A stretch of 22,454 nt of DNA from Methanocorpusculum sp. (GCA_029987395.1 DALTVX010000135.1:1-22454), one strand, 5' to 3'. Counted from the first letter of the stretch, positions 1-8,560 are shown. The notes: a model not told the origin generated them from the letters alone. Numbers and translations are program-made.

Positions 1-1
1 A

Positions 2-238
2 CGCTTTGGCGAGCCGCAGATCATCCACTTCGGTCCAAATGACCGTGTCGCAGGATATTCTATGACACAGCTCATCGAAACCTCTCTCCTCTCCGCTCAC
101 TTCGCCAACGATAAAAATGCAGCCTACATTGACATCTTCAGCTGCAAAGAATATGCACCCTCCATTGCCGCAGCTTTTTGCAAGAAGTTCTTCGGCGCAA
201 AGGGAATGAACAACACTGTGTTCTTCAGAACGATATAA
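2..238 (+). CDS. S-adenosylmethionine decarboxylase-related protein, C-terminal end (5' truncated)
   Basis: Seventy-eight codons enter from the left edge in frame and end at TAA 236-238. The visible part contains GYSMTQLIETS followed by an aromatic/His segment (SAHF) and AAYIDIFSCKEY, then a short basic tail with FFGAK. From memory this matches the archaeal family annotated as S-adenosylmethionine decarboxylase-related, in which this region corresponds to the second half of the SpeD-like fold. Classical members make decarboxylated AdoMet for polyamines. The pyruvoyl-forming serine lies upstream of the visible part if it is present, so catalytic competence cannot be judged here. The gene ends its own transcription unit, because a hairpin plus T-tract overlaps the stop codon and a new promoter follows. 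The call rests on recalled family resemblance only. Confidence 0.6.
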   Translation, partial: RFGEPQIIHFGPNDRVAGYSMTQLIETSLLSAHFANDKNAAYIDIFSCKEYAPSIAAAFCKKFFGAKGMNNTVFFRTI

Positions 239-267
239 ATCCGTTCTGAAAACCATCTATTTTTTTT
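224..267 (+). terminator. Hairpin plus T8 terminator overlapping a stop codon
   Basis: TTCAGAACG (224-232) and CGTTCTGAA (242-250) form a perfect 9-bp stem with a 9-base loop. The loop contains the TAA stop (236-238) of the upstream gene. Nine bases later a run of eight T's begins (260-267). The layout resembles an intrinsic terminator. In archaea the U-tract is the main signal, and a hairpin may add 3'-end stability. Confidence 0.6.
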
Positions 268-593
268 AATTTCAGACTTTTTCGGTTCAATTTTTTGACT
301 ATCAGATATCTGCGTAGCGTTTGAATATCGTTTTGATATTTGCTTTTTATTGACACGTGCAGATGCTTTCTCAAATCTTTTGTAAAATTGATGTAATGAT
401 GCTTTTCATCTCCGTTTTTTTAGGTATCAATAAAACTACACTATAATATGTAATATGCGCTTTTGGCTTTGAGCGGACCTTCGATACGGTTAATCCTAGG
501 GTACTGCCCACATTTTTAATACCTGAGTGACAATCCTTATAAACCCATAAACACTCACCACAAATGTACTAATTCTCAAAAGGAGATTCAATC
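239..593. other. AT-rich intergenic region with serial T-tracts, no gene seen
   Basis: There is no convincing coding sequence or tRNA fold in this 355-base gap. It holds several T-runs: T8 at 260-267, T6 at 291-296, T5 at 344-348 and T7 at 415-421. It also holds a perfect 10-bp palindrome CAGATATCTG (303-312) and a small hairpin AATATC/GATATT (324-340) just before the T5 run. The left part therefore looks like a multi-step termination zone and the right end carries the gatC promoter. A small RNA cannot be excluded from sequence alone. Confidence 0.5.
537..543 (+). promoter_or_regulatory. Probable TATA box of the gatCAB-topA operon
   Basis: TTATAAA at 537-543 is the best TATA-like element before gatC. 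A start site about 26 bases downstream would fall near 566 and give a leader of about 28 bases that includes the Shine-Dalgarno sequence AAAGGAG ending at 585. The purine-rich BRE expected just upstream is weak. Confidence 0.45.
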
Positions 594-863
594 ATGATTA
601 AGGAAAGCGACGTACTTCATATGGCCGAACTATCGGATATCGGCATTTCATCCGATGAACTAGGTAAATTTACCGAACAGTTCAACGCAATTCTCGAATA
701 CTTTAACATTCTCGATACCCTCGAGGCATCAACACCTCTCGAGCGCCAGCTCGTTAATATCTTCCGTGAGGATGAAGTCACTCCCTCCATCTCGCAGGAA
801 GACGCTCTTCGAAATTCTCACAACCCCGAAGATGGATATGTCCGTGCCCCGAAGGTGGTCTGA
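594..863 (+). CDS. gatC: Asp-tRNA(Asn)/Glu-tRNA(Gln) amidotransferase subunit C
   Basis: This 89-residue protein has the usual GatC length. It opens with a helical segment (HMAELSDIGIS, typical of GatC) and ends with the characteristic GYVRAPKVV tail, which in the family wraps around GatA and GatB. GatC is the small structural subunit that holds the heterotrimer together; the complex amidates mischarged Asp-tRNA(Asn), and in some organisms Glu-tRNA(Gln), in the cytoplasm. The ATG at 594 follows a strong Shine-Dalgarno sequence (AAAGGAG, about 8 bases before it). The TGA stop is separated by a single base from the gatA start, so translation is probably coupled. It is the first gene of a five-gene operon. 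Confidence 0.93.
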   Translation: MIKESDVLHMAELSDIGISSDELGKFTEQFNAILEYFNILDTLEASTPLERQLVNIFREDEVTPSISQEDALRNSHNPEDGYVRAPKVV

Positions 864-864
864 G

Positions 865-2139
865 ATGAACGATATATATAACGCATATCTGAATACCACC
901 GAGATATCAGGATCCGGTAAAGGTGTCCTTGCCGGGGTCCGTATTTCAATAAAAGATAATATATCTACAAAAGATATTGAGACTACCTGTGCCTCAAAAA
1001 TACTCAAAGGATACCTTCCCCCATATGACGCACACGCCATAACCCTTCTGAAATCTGCTGGCGCGACCATTGCCGGAAAAACCAATATGGACGAATTTGG
1101 TATGGGCTCCACTACGGAAAACAGTGCTTTCGGTCCTGCATTGAACCCGTGTGATACGACCCGTGTGACTGGCGGCAGTTCCGGCGGTTCTGCGGCCGCG
1201 ATCGCAGGTGGACTTGTTTCCCTAGCTCTTGGAACTGATACCGGCGGCTCCATTAGGTGTCCTGCAGCATGGTGCGGGATCGTTGGCCTAAAACCATCCT
1301 ATGGGGTGGTTAGCCGTTTTGGCCTTATCGCTTATTCTAACTCGTTTGAACAGATCGGCCCTATGGCAGCAAATGTCAGGGATGTTGCCAAACTCTTTTC
1401 CGTTATTGCCGGTCACGATTTGAAGGACTCGACCAACGTCAATAAACCGTATGATGGTAATGTCACCCCTGATATCAAAGGAAAGACCGTCGGGATCCCA
1501 AAGGAGTACTTTGGTGAAGGTGTCGATTCAGATGTCGCATCAAAAGTCCGCGAGGCGATCGACAAACTCGAAGAGCTTGGAGCAAAAATCGTGGATGTTT
1601 CTCTCCCATCAATGAAGTATGCACTGCCCGCGTATTATGTGACCTGTACCTGTGAGGTGAGTTCGAATCTTGGCAGATATGATGGTGTTCGCTTTGGCCC
1701 AGAGCCTCAGATGAATCTCCCTTGGCATGAAGCCTACACAAAAGTTCGTGAAGCAGGGTTTGGAGATGAGGCAAGACGCAGGATCCTTCTTGGTACTTTC
1801 GCTTTGACTGCTGGATACTATGGGAAATATTACGTCAAAGCCCAGCACGCAAAGCAGCTGATCGCACGTGATTTTGCTGCTGCTTTACAGACCTGCGATA
1901 TGCTTGCAGGTCCGACCATGCCAAATGTAGCTCCAAAGCTCGGGGAACTTACAGCTGATCCTCTACAGATGTATCAGTCTGATATTCTTACCGTCCCAGC
2001 AAATATTGCAGGTATCCCGGCCATTTCAGTTCCCTGCGGGACTGCTCACGGCATGCCTGTTGGTCTTCAGCTGATGGGAAAGATGTTTGGCGAGGGGACC
2101 ATTTTGAATGCAGCTCTTGCATATGAGGAGGCGATTTAA
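865..2139 (+). CDS. gatA: Asp-tRNA(Asn)/Glu-tRNA(Gln) amidotransferase subunit A (glutaminase/amidase)
   Basis: This 424-residue amidase-signature enzyme releases ammonia from glutamine and channels it to GatB. The Ser-cisSer-Lys triad is visible: K30 (in SIKDN), S105 (first Ser of GGSSGGS) and S129 (in TGGSIR). The spacings of 75 and 24 residues equal those of K79-S154-S178 in the Staphylococcus aureus enzyme. The reading frame is open upstream to 766, but that extension lies inside gatC and has no family resemblance. The ATG at 865, one base after the gatC stop, gives the short N terminus normal for archaeal GatA, and GGTGG sits just upstream. The next gene, gatB, starts directly after its stop codon. 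Confidence 0.95.
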   Translation: MNDIYNAYLNTTEISGSGKGVLAGVRISIKDNISTKDIETTCASKILKGYLPPYDAHAITLLKSAGATIAGKTNMDEFGMGSTTENSAFGPALNPCDTTRVTGGSSGGSAAAIAGGLVSLALGTDTGGSIRCPAAWCGIVGLKPSYGVVSRFGLIAYSNSFEQIGPMAANVRDVAKLFSVIAGHDLKDSTNVNKPYDGNVTPDIKGKTVGIPKEYFGEGVDSDVASKVREAIDKLEELGAKIVDVSLPSMKYALPAYYVTCTCEVSSNLGRYDGVRFGPEPQMNLPWHEAYTKVREAGFGDEARRRILLGTFALTAGYYGKYYVKAQHAKQLIARDFAAALQTCDMLAGPTMPNVAPKLGELTADPLQMYQSDILTVPANIAGIPAISVPCGTAHGMPVGLQLMGKMFGEGTILNAALAYEEAI

Positions 2140-3573
2140 ATGGCTGATGAAGATTTCACCGTTATCATTGGTCTGGAGGTCCACTGTCAGCTGGACACCG
2201 CATCTAAACTGTTCTGCGGCTGTTCGGCAGATTTCCGAGCCGATGCTCCAAACACCCATGTCTGTCCGGTATGTCTGGGTCTCCCAGGAGCTTTACCGGT
2301 CTTAAACAAAAAAGCGATCGAGTACGCACTCAAAGTTGCGAAAGCTCTCAACTGCCGCATCCCATATGAGGGAGAATTCTGCAGAAAGAACTACTTCTAT
2401 CCAGATCTGGTCAAAGCATATCAGATTACGATGGGAGATAACCCTCTCGCCCTCGGCGGCTACATCGAGATCGAAGACGACGCAGGCAATCCCAAGGTCG
2501 TCAACTTAACTCGGATCCATGTTGAAGAAGATCCCGGCCGTCTCGTTCACATGGGCAACAAGGAACGCGGCCACTACACTCTTGTAGATTACAACAGGTC
2601 CGGTATCCCGCTGATCGAAATGGTCACAGAGCCGGAACTTTCTTCACCCAAAGAGGCACGTCGTCTCTTAAACAAACTGCGGGCAACACTTGAATATCTC
2701 GATGTCTTCGATCCCGAAAAGGAAGGAAGCATCCGCGTTGATGCAAACATCTCTATCAAAGGGCATGAGCGTGTTGAGATCAAAAACATCTCCTCTTACA
2801 AAGGTGTGGAAAAAGCTCTGACCTTCGAGATCACCAGACAGAAAAATCTGGTAAGAAGAGGCGGCACGATTTCCCGCGAGACCCGTCACTTCCAGGAAGG
2901 TAAAGGCACGACCACTTCTGCACGCTCAAAAGAGGTTGCAAACGATTACCGGTACTTCCCCGAACCTGATCTCCCGGTCATCCGAGTATCAGACTGGGTA
3001 GCAAAGATCGCTCTTCCGGAACTACCGGATGCACGCCGTGACCGATTCATGTCCCAGTATGGTATCGCCGTCAATCATGCACGTACCCTGACTGGAGATC
3101 TTCATCTGGCCGAGTTCTATGAACTTGTTGCCCCAGTGGGCGCTCAGATATCGGCATCATGGATCGCCGACATCCTGATAGGTGAACTCAACTATCGTGA
3201 CATGCCGCTTGCAAAAATCACCGGTCATGCCGATCAGCTCAAAGAGCTCATCATTCTTGTTCGTGATCAGGCGATCACCGACAAGGCAGGTATCGAGGTC
3301 CTTCGTGTCTGGCTCGACTCGCTGAATACACATGGCTCAGCAGAATCTCCCACCGCGATCGTCGCACGCCTGGGTCTGACTCGTGAAGAGGGCGAAAGCT
3401 TTAGAGGGATCGTTGAAAAGATTCTTGCTGATAACCCTCAGGCAATAGCAGATCACAAAGCTGGTAAGAAAGGTGCGTTAAACTTTATCGTTGGACAGGT
3501 AATGAAGGAAACTAAAGGGAAATCAGATCCGCGTGATATCCACTCTATGATCGCTGAAATTTTAGGTGAATAA
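2140..3573 (+). CDS. gatB: Asp-tRNA(Asn)/Glu-tRNA(Gln) amidotransferase subunit B
   Basis: GatB is the kinase/transamidase subunit, which activates the tRNA-bound Asp or Glu side chain with ATP and then amidates it. The 477-residue protein begins with the family block IIGLEVHCQL. It has the zinc-site cysteines C26, C28, C42 and C45 (CGC and CPVC), followed by LGLPGALPVLN. The cradle domain fills about the first 290 residues. A YqeY-like helical tail covers about residues 330-477 and ends with the typical GALNFIVGQVMKETKG segment that binds tRNA. The ATG at 2140 directly follows the gatA TAA and is preceded by GAGGAGG (2125-2131). A gatCAB set without GatD/GatE argues for an Asp-tRNA(Asn) role, with GatDE elsewhere serving Glu-tRNA(Gln), as is usual in methanogens (inference). 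Confidence 0.95.
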   Translation: MADEDFTVIIGLEVHCQLDTASKLFCGCSADFRADAPNTHVCPVCLGLPGALPVLNKKAIEYALKVAKALNCRIPYEGEFCRKNYFYPDLVKAYQITMGDNPLALGGYIEIEDDAGNPKVVNLTRIHVEEDPGRLVHMGNKERGHYTLVDYNRSGIPLIEMVTEPELSSPKEARRLLNKLRATLEYLDVFDPEKEGSIRVDANISIKGHERVEIKNISSYKGVEKALTFEITRQKNLVRRGGTISRETRHFQEGKGTTTSARSKEVANDYRYFPEPDLPVIRVSDWVAKIALPELPDARRDRFMSQYGIAVNHARTLTGDLHLAEFYELVAPVGAQISASWIADILIGELNYRDMPLAKITGHADQLKELIILVRDQAITDKAGIEVLRVWLDSLNTHGSAESPTAIVARLGLTREEGESFRGIVEKILADNPQAIADHKAGKKGALNFIVGQVMKETKGKSDPRDIHSMIAEILGE

Positions 3574-3575
3574 CT

Positions 3576-6383
3576 ATGCATCTCATAATTGCCGAAAAGA
3601 ACATTGTTGCGGAAAGGATCGCAGCATTTCTGGCAGGTAAAGAAAAGGTCCAGGCCATCCGAGATGGGGTCGCTGCTCACTATACCTTCGATGACACTGT
3701 GGTGATGGGTCTTCGTGGGCACGTTGTTGAGGTCGATTTCGTTGAAGGTTATAATAATTGGCGTAGCCCCGAACACCCACCAAGGTCCCTGATAAATGCA
3801 GGGATCACGAAGAAACCGACCGAGAAGAAGATCGTCGGTGTAATGCAGAAGTTTGCCCGCAAGGCAACACGCGTCACGATAGCGACCGACTACGATACTG
3901 AAGGAGAACTGATCGGCAAGGAGGCATATGAGCTCATCCGGGCAGTGAACACGAAAGTTCCAGTCGACCGTGCCAGATTTTCGGCGATCACCAAGGAAGA
4001 GATCGTCAAATCTATCCAAGAAGCGACAAACTTGGATTTCAATCTTGCAGCCGCTGGTGAATCTCGTCAGATCATTGATCTTGTCTGGGGTGCATCGCTG
4101 ACCCGTTTCCTCTCTATAACCGCCCGCCGCGGAGCTGACAGTATCCTCTCAGTTGGGCGTGTGCAGAGCCCGACCCTTGCCATGATCGTGGATCGTGAAC
4201 GCGAGATCGAAGCGTTTGTTTCAACGAAATACTGGGTACTTTCCCTTGCGACTTCTAAGGGTGGTATTGATCTGGAAGCACGTCATGCTCATGGAAGATT
4301 TACCGATGAGGTCGAAGCAAAATCAGCATATGACGCAACGAAACATCCGGTCAAAGTTACCGAGGTCATCACCGGTCAAAAAATCGATCGTTCTCCGACC
4401 CCGTTGGACACAACGGCACTGATCGTCGGTGCGAGCAGGCTTGGTATTTCAGCATCATACGCGATGAATCGTGCAGAAGATCTCTACATGCGCGGATTCA
4501 TCTCCTATCCGAGGACCGACAACACCACATATCCAAAGAGTTTGAAGATCTCTGAGCATCTGGAGATATTTGCGCACGGATGCTTTGCCAAAGAGGCTGC
4601 ATACGTCAAAGACCGGATGCGTTCTGTTCCGACCCGCGGTAAAAAAGAGACGACTGATCACCCGCCGATTTACCCAACCTCACTTGCGAATCGTGAGGAG
4701 ATCGGTGACGATGTTTCCTGGAAACTGTATGAGTTCATCGTGAGAAGATTTTTTGCGACGCTCTGTATCGACGCAGAATGGGAGACCATGAAGGTCAATA
4801 TGTCGGCAGGGACCGAACCATATACAATCACCGGCGGCCGTATTCTTGAAGCAGGCTGGCGAGGTATCTATCCCTACAGCAAAGCCGAAGAGAACATTCT
4901 GCCGCAATTTAATATTGGAGAAACTCTCCCGCTTGTTTCGAAGAACTCAGAAGAAAAGGACACTCAACCTCCTGCACGCTACTCACAGAGTCGGCTCATC
5001 CAGAGAATGGAAGAGCTTGGTCTTGGAACAAAAAGTACTCGCCACGAGATCATTAGCAAACTTGCCGGCAGAAAATACATAGAAGGCAATCCGATGAAAC
5101 CGACGATCGTCGGTCGCGCGGTGACCGAGTCTCTTGAAGAGTTCGCCGGGACCATCACCGAACCGACCATGACCAAGACGCTTGAAGAGCACATGGGCGA
5201 TATCGCCGCCGGGACAAAATCCATCGACACAGTTCTATCTGAGTCGCGAAAGATGCTTTCCGGCATTTTTGTTGAGCTGGAGAAGAACGAGGCCGCGATC
5301 GGTCGAGATCTGATGGATCGGACACGGGAGGAGCAGCTCATCGGCCCCTGCCCTGTCTGCGGAAAACCACTCATTATCAAACGAAAGTTATCATCTCAGT
5401 TCATCGGTTGTTCTGGGTATCCTGATTGTACATTTAATGCAGGTTTGCCGCCGGCGACATGGGGGAACGCTATCAAGATGGATGAAGTGTGTCCGATTCA
5501 CCATGTAAACCATGTTCAATTGTTAAGAAAAGGCGCTCCTCCGTGGAAGATCGGTTGCCCGCTGTGTTCCCACATCAAATCGAACACAGATACCTTCCTT
5601 CTTCTTCCGGGAATGACGGAAGATGGGGTAAAAAAGCTCAATTCAGTGCATATCTATACGATCTCCGAACTGATTTCACGCGGTCCTGAGGGACTTTCGA
5701 AGAGCCTAAGTCTTTCAACCTCTTCATCTGAAAAACTGATCCGGGACGCCGAAGGAGTACTGGCTATTCTGAAGAAACGGACTGAGTTGAAGAAATTTAT
5801 TTCCGGACATATTGCTCCAAAGCGCGGACGTGGGCACTCTAAGGTGAGCGCGGCCCTGATCTCGCTGGGTGTTACTGATGTTGAGGCTTTGTCTCGTTCA
5901 AATCCGATGGATCTTCTTGAGGCTAAACTTAGCGAAGCTGAGGCGTTCTCTCTTGTGGCTGAGGCAAAGAGTCTGGTCAACATCACTCGCATGAAGGAGT
6001 ACGGCGTTTCTGCGATCACGCTGAAGAAGTATGCAAATGCCGGATTCGAAGAACCTGAAAAGTTTATCGCGGTTCATCCTGCCGGCTTATCTCTTGCAAC
6101 CGGCGTGTCGGTCACGACGATCTGCAATCACCAGAAACTGGTCGCCGAGAAACTCTGCAGACCGTGTCCAGAAAAAATCAGCAAGGCTGCCTTTGAGACC
6201 GGCATCGCCCCGCTCAGAAAAAAAGCGGATGATGAATTACTCACTCCACTTGCCCTTGCAGGTGTTTACAGCCCAGAACTATTAATGAAGGCGGATGCCA
6301 AAACACTGGCCAAAGTCACTGGCATCGAGGAGAAAAAAATATCCGATCTGCAGAAGTATGCAAAGAAGGCGGCAGAAAAATGA
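3576..6383 (+). CDS. topA: DNA topoisomerase I (type IA), with zinc fingers and helix-hairpin-helix-like tail
   Basis: This 935-residue type IA topoisomerase relaxes negatively supercoiled DNA by single-strand passage. The TOPRIM domain (about 1-150) shows E7 and the acidic triad D105/D107/E109 in TDYDTEGE. T108 replaces the Arg common in bacterial enzymes, as in reverse gyrases. The catalytic tyrosine is Y311 in GFISYPRTDN. After the core come two zinc-finger modules: C592/C595/C612/C618, then C639/H642/C661/C664. About 270 further residues look like repeated helix-hairpin-helix units, for example around ISELISRGPEGL and LISLGVTDVEALS, which probably bind DNA. The start lies two bases after the gatB stop, and AGGTG is present upstream. 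The stop overlaps the next gene by four bases. Methanogens normally carry such an enzyme; the long tail is lineage-specific. Confidence 0.94.
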   Translation: MHLIIAEKNIVAERIAAFLAGKEKVQAIRDGVAAHYTFDDTVVMGLRGHVVEVDFVEGYNNWRSPEHPPRSLINAGITKKPTEKKIVGVMQKFARKATRVTIATDYDTEGELIGKEAYELIRAVNTKVPVDRARFSAITKEEIVKSIQEATNLDFNLAAAGESRQIIDLVWGASLTRFLSITARRGADSILSVGRVQSPTLAMIVDREREIEAFVSTKYWVLSLATSKGGIDLEARHAHGRFTDEVEAKSAYDATKHPVKVTEVITGQKIDRSPTPLDTTALIVGASRLGISASYAMNRAEDLYMRGFISYPRTDNTTYPKSLKISEHLEIFAHGCFAKEAAYVKDRMRSVPTRGKKETTDHPPIYPTSLANREEIGDDVSWKLYEFIVRRFFATLCIDAEWETMKVNMSAGTEPYTITGGRILEAGWRGIYPYSKAEENILPQFNIGETLPLVSKNSEEKDTQPPARYSQSRLIQRMEELGLGTKSTRHEIISKLAGRKYIEGNPMKPTIVGRAVTESLEEFAGTITEPTMTKTLEEHMGDIAAGTKSIDTVLSESRKMLSGIFVELEKNEAAIGRDLMDRTREEQLIGPCPVCGKPLIIKRKLSSQFIGCSGYPDCTFNAGLPPATWGNAIKMDEVCPIHHVNHVQLLRKGAPPWKIGCPLCSHIKSNTDTFLLLPGMTEDGVKKLNSVHIYTISELISRGPEGLSKSLSLSTSSSEKLIRDAEGVLAILKKRTELKKFISGHIAPKRGRGHSKVSAALISLGVTDVEALSRSNPMDLLEAKLSEAEAFSLVAEAKSLVNITRMKEYGVSAITLKKYANAGFEEPEKFIAVHPAGLSLATGVSVTTICNHQKLVAEKLCRPCPEKISKAAFETGIAPLRKKADDELLTPLALAGVYSPELLMKADAKTLAKVTGIEEKKISDLQKYAKKAAEK

Positions 6384-7060
6384 AGTGGCAAACTTGGCGT
6401 CATATCACCAAACTTGACCCTGATAAGGTCATTACGAAAAAAGATATTGCAGAGATCGCCGCGAGTGAAACGGACGCTTTGATGCTTTCAGGCACACTCG
6501 ACGTCACGCCGGAAAATCTCGCTATACTCTATGACAACGTCCGTGATGTCGGACTTCCTCTCACGGTCGAACCTGCGGAGCCCTCTTGTGCAAGATTCGA
6601 AGGGATCGACTATGTCTTTGTCCCAAGCGTGTTCAATGCAGGTCACCCCACATTTGTGACCGGTCTCCATAAAGAGTGGGCACTGACTTCGAAGATCCAA
6701 TGGAATAAAGTGGTTCAGGAAGCCTATGTGGTTTTGAATCCTAATTCGTCTGTTGGAAAACTCACCCGTGCCAAATGTGATCTGAGTCCTGCTGAGGTGG
6801 CAGCTTATGGCGTTGTTGCCGAGAAATACTTCTCCATGCCGGTGTTTTATATCGAATATAGTGGGATGTATGGTGATCCTGCAGTCACACGCGCTGTTTC
6901 AGAAGCTGTTTCACGGATGCGTGTCTTTTACGGTGGAGGGATAAACTCCGGTGAAAAAGCTACAGAGATGGGGGAGTATGCCGACACGATCATCGTTGGA
7001 AATGCGGTTTATGAAGCAGGTCCTTCTGTTCTAAAAGAAACTGTGAAGGCAGTCAAGTAA
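6380..7060 (+). CDS. Geranylgeranylglyceryl phosphate synthase (PcrB family)
   Basis: This 226-residue TIM-barrel prenyltransferase joins geranylgeranyl diphosphate to the sn-3 hydroxyl of sn-glycerol-1-phosphate, the first ether bond of archaeal membrane lipids. Family signatures are present in order: an N-terminal HITKLDPDK (residues about 8-16), the active-site block YIEYSGMYGD, the phosphate-binding VFYGGGI, and a final ADTIIVGNAVYE. The length fits group I enzymes. The ATG overlaps the topA stop (ATGA), so translation is coupled to topA and the gene closes the operon. The downstream 100 bases are T-rich and the next gene is convergent. The enzyme is likely cytoplasmic or membrane-associated. 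Confidence 0.92.
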   Translation: MKWQTWRHITKLDPDKVITKKDIAEIAASETDALMLSGTLDVTPENLAILYDNVRDVGLPLTVEPAEPSCARFEGIDYVFVPSVFNAGHPTFVTGLHKEWALTSKIQWNKVVQEAYVVLNPNSSVGKLTRAKCDLSPAEVAAYGVVAEKYFSMPVFYIEYSGMYGDPAVTRAVSEAVSRMRVFYGGGINSGEKATEMGEYADTIIVGNAVYEAGPSVLKETVKAVK

Positions 7061-7084
7061 AACTCTCATTCCTTCTCAGATCAT

Positions 7085-7096
7085 ATTTTTGTTTTT
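7085..7096 (+). terminator. T-rich terminator after the gatC-topA operon
   Basis: About 25 bases after the GGGP synthase stop there are two T5 runs split by one G (7086-7090 and 7092-7096), followed by further T-rich sequence. No hairpin is evident. U-tracts of this kind suffice for archaeal termination. On the opposite strand, A5 and A6 runs at 7169-7173 and 7155-7160 would serve purB in the same way. Confidence 0.4.
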
Positions 7097-7175
7097 GCTT
7101 TGTTTGCAGTATTTCTTCCTTTCAGATTTTAGAAAAGATTGGGAATGCCCGCACAAAAAAGTGTGATGAAAAATA

Positions 7176-8519
7176 TTAGAGAGTGCAATACGGTGCTAAT
7201 TTTCGAATCAGGTTCTCTACCTGAACACCTGCAAGACCTACGTATGTTTCAGGCCGAAGAAGTTTTTCGATCTCTTCAGTTGAAACATACTGTGTTATCT
7301 GCGGCTTTCCGGCAAGGATATCCGCAAGCGGCATCTTTGCCGCAAGTGCCTCCATGCTCGCATCACGGATCATCTCATGTGCATCCTGACGTTTCATCCC
7401 GCGTTTCGTTAGTTCGATCATCACTGACTCAGCAAGATTGATCCCGTGCAGGTATCGGAGATTACGTTCGACTGAATCGATATTGATCGTGAGATTTTCT
7501 AAGACTCCGGTCATCACATGAAGGCAGTGATCACACAGAATTGTTGTCTCCGGGAATGTTATCCGTTCTGCAGAGGAGTTTGTCAGATCCCGCTCGTCCC
7601 AGAGTGTGTTGTTCATCAGCGCCGGCTCGACCATCGCGCGGACGATTCGTGCAAGGCCACAGACCTGCTCGCTTTTGATTGGATTTCTCTTATGTGGCAT
7701 CGTCGATGATCCAACCTGTTTCTTCGAAAACGATTCCTCGACCTCACCGATCTCTGTTCTTTGCAGAGACCTGATCTCAATACCGATCTTATCTAGAGTT
7801 GTCGCGATGTTTGCGAGCATGAAGATGTATTCGGCATATCTGTCGCGAGAGATCACTTGGGATGAAACGTCCACCGAACCAATACCAAGGTATGTCATCA
7901 TCCCCGCCTGGATCTCAATGCCGTGCTCACCCATTGCTGCCATTGTTCCTACGGCTCCGGTCATCTGACCTATGACGACTCGTGGTCGGGTCTCCCTTAG
8001 CCGCAAGAGATGCCGTGAGACCTCAGATGCCCAGATTGCAAATCTGAGTCCGTATGTCGTTGGCACTCCCTGTTGCCCGTGCGTTCGTGCAATACAAATG
8101 AGATTTTTCGTCTGTTCAGCGCGTCTTAGAAGCACGCTCATCAGTGTTTCGAGTTTATTCTCAAGGATGTCATACGCTTCTTTGAGCTGAAGCCCGGTTG
8201 CCGTATCTAAAATATCATTAGAGGTTGCCCCGTAATGGATCCAGCGTCCAGCGTCCCCGCAAACTTCGGCAATGGCCCGGGTGATTGCCATTGTATCGTG
8301 GCTGATCTCTGCTTCGATTTCCTTTGCACGATTATGTGATGCAAAGAGAGCTTGTTTTTCAATGATCTCTGCATCCTCTACGGGGATCATCCCAACAATA
8401 CCTTGTGCATGGGACAGAGCAATCTCTGCGCGGACGATACAGGTGAATCTGTTTTCCTCACTCCAGACACGTTTCATTTCAGGAGTTCCATATCGGAAAT
8501 CAATCGGATGTATTGCCAT
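7176..8519 (-). CDS. purB: Adenylosuccinate lyase
   Basis: This 447-residue enzyme of the fumarase/aspartase superfamily splits SAICAR to AICAR and adenylosuccinate to AMP, both steps of purine synthesis. Visible signatures are HYGATSNDI (about 95-103), the catalytic-base region RTHGQQGVPT (H147), and the mobile signature loop GSSTMPHKRNP (270-280) carrying the catalytic serine (S271 or S272). Length and blocks match archaeal and Bacillus-type PurB. No Shine-Dalgarno sequence precedes the ATG. It is transcribed alone on the - strand, convergent with the gatC-topA operon and divergent from the PUA/PAPS-reductase-like gene across 89 bases. Confidence 0.95.
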   Translation of the reverse strand: MAIHPIDFRYGTPEMKRVWSEENRFTCIVRAEIALSHAQGIVGMIPVEDAEIIEKQALFASHNRAKEIEAEISHDTMAITRAIAEVCGDAGRWIHYGATSNDILDTATGLQLKEAYDILENKLETLMSVLLRRAEQTKNLICIARTHGQQGVPTTYGLRFAIWASEVSRHLLRLRETRPRVVIGQMTGAVGTMAAMGEHGIEIQAGMMTYLGIGSVDVSSQVISRDRYAEYIFMLANIATTLDKIGIEIRSLQRTEIGEVEESFSKKQVGSSTMPHKRNPIKSEQVCGLARIVRAMVEPALMNNTLWDERDLTNSSAERITFPETTILCDHCLHVMTGVLENLTINIDSVERNLRYLHGINLAESVMIELTKRGMKRQDAHEMIRDASMEALAAKMPLADILAGKPQITQYVSTEEIEKLLRPETYVGLAGVQVENLIRKLAPYCTL

Positions 8520-8560
8520 AGTTAATTTAGTATTGGTTTTCTTTGGTTATGAGTTTGTCC

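Noticed and set aside
239..593. tRNA or structured RNA gene in the first gap
   Set aside because: No cloverleaf or GC-rich structured core is visible in this AT-rich sequence, only short hairpins and T-runs.
766..864. N-terminal extension of GatA
   Set aside because: The frame is open but overlaps gatC, has no ribosome site and resembles no GatA; ATG 865 fits family length and catalytic spacing.
729..1253. Long open frame on the - strand across gatC/gatA
   Set aside because: It lies opposite two well-supported genes and its translation shows no family features; it is a by-product of codon use in gatA.
3453..4019. 188-codon open frame opposite gatB/topA
   Set aside because: It is antisense to the conserved TOPRIM domain and has no recognisable protein features.
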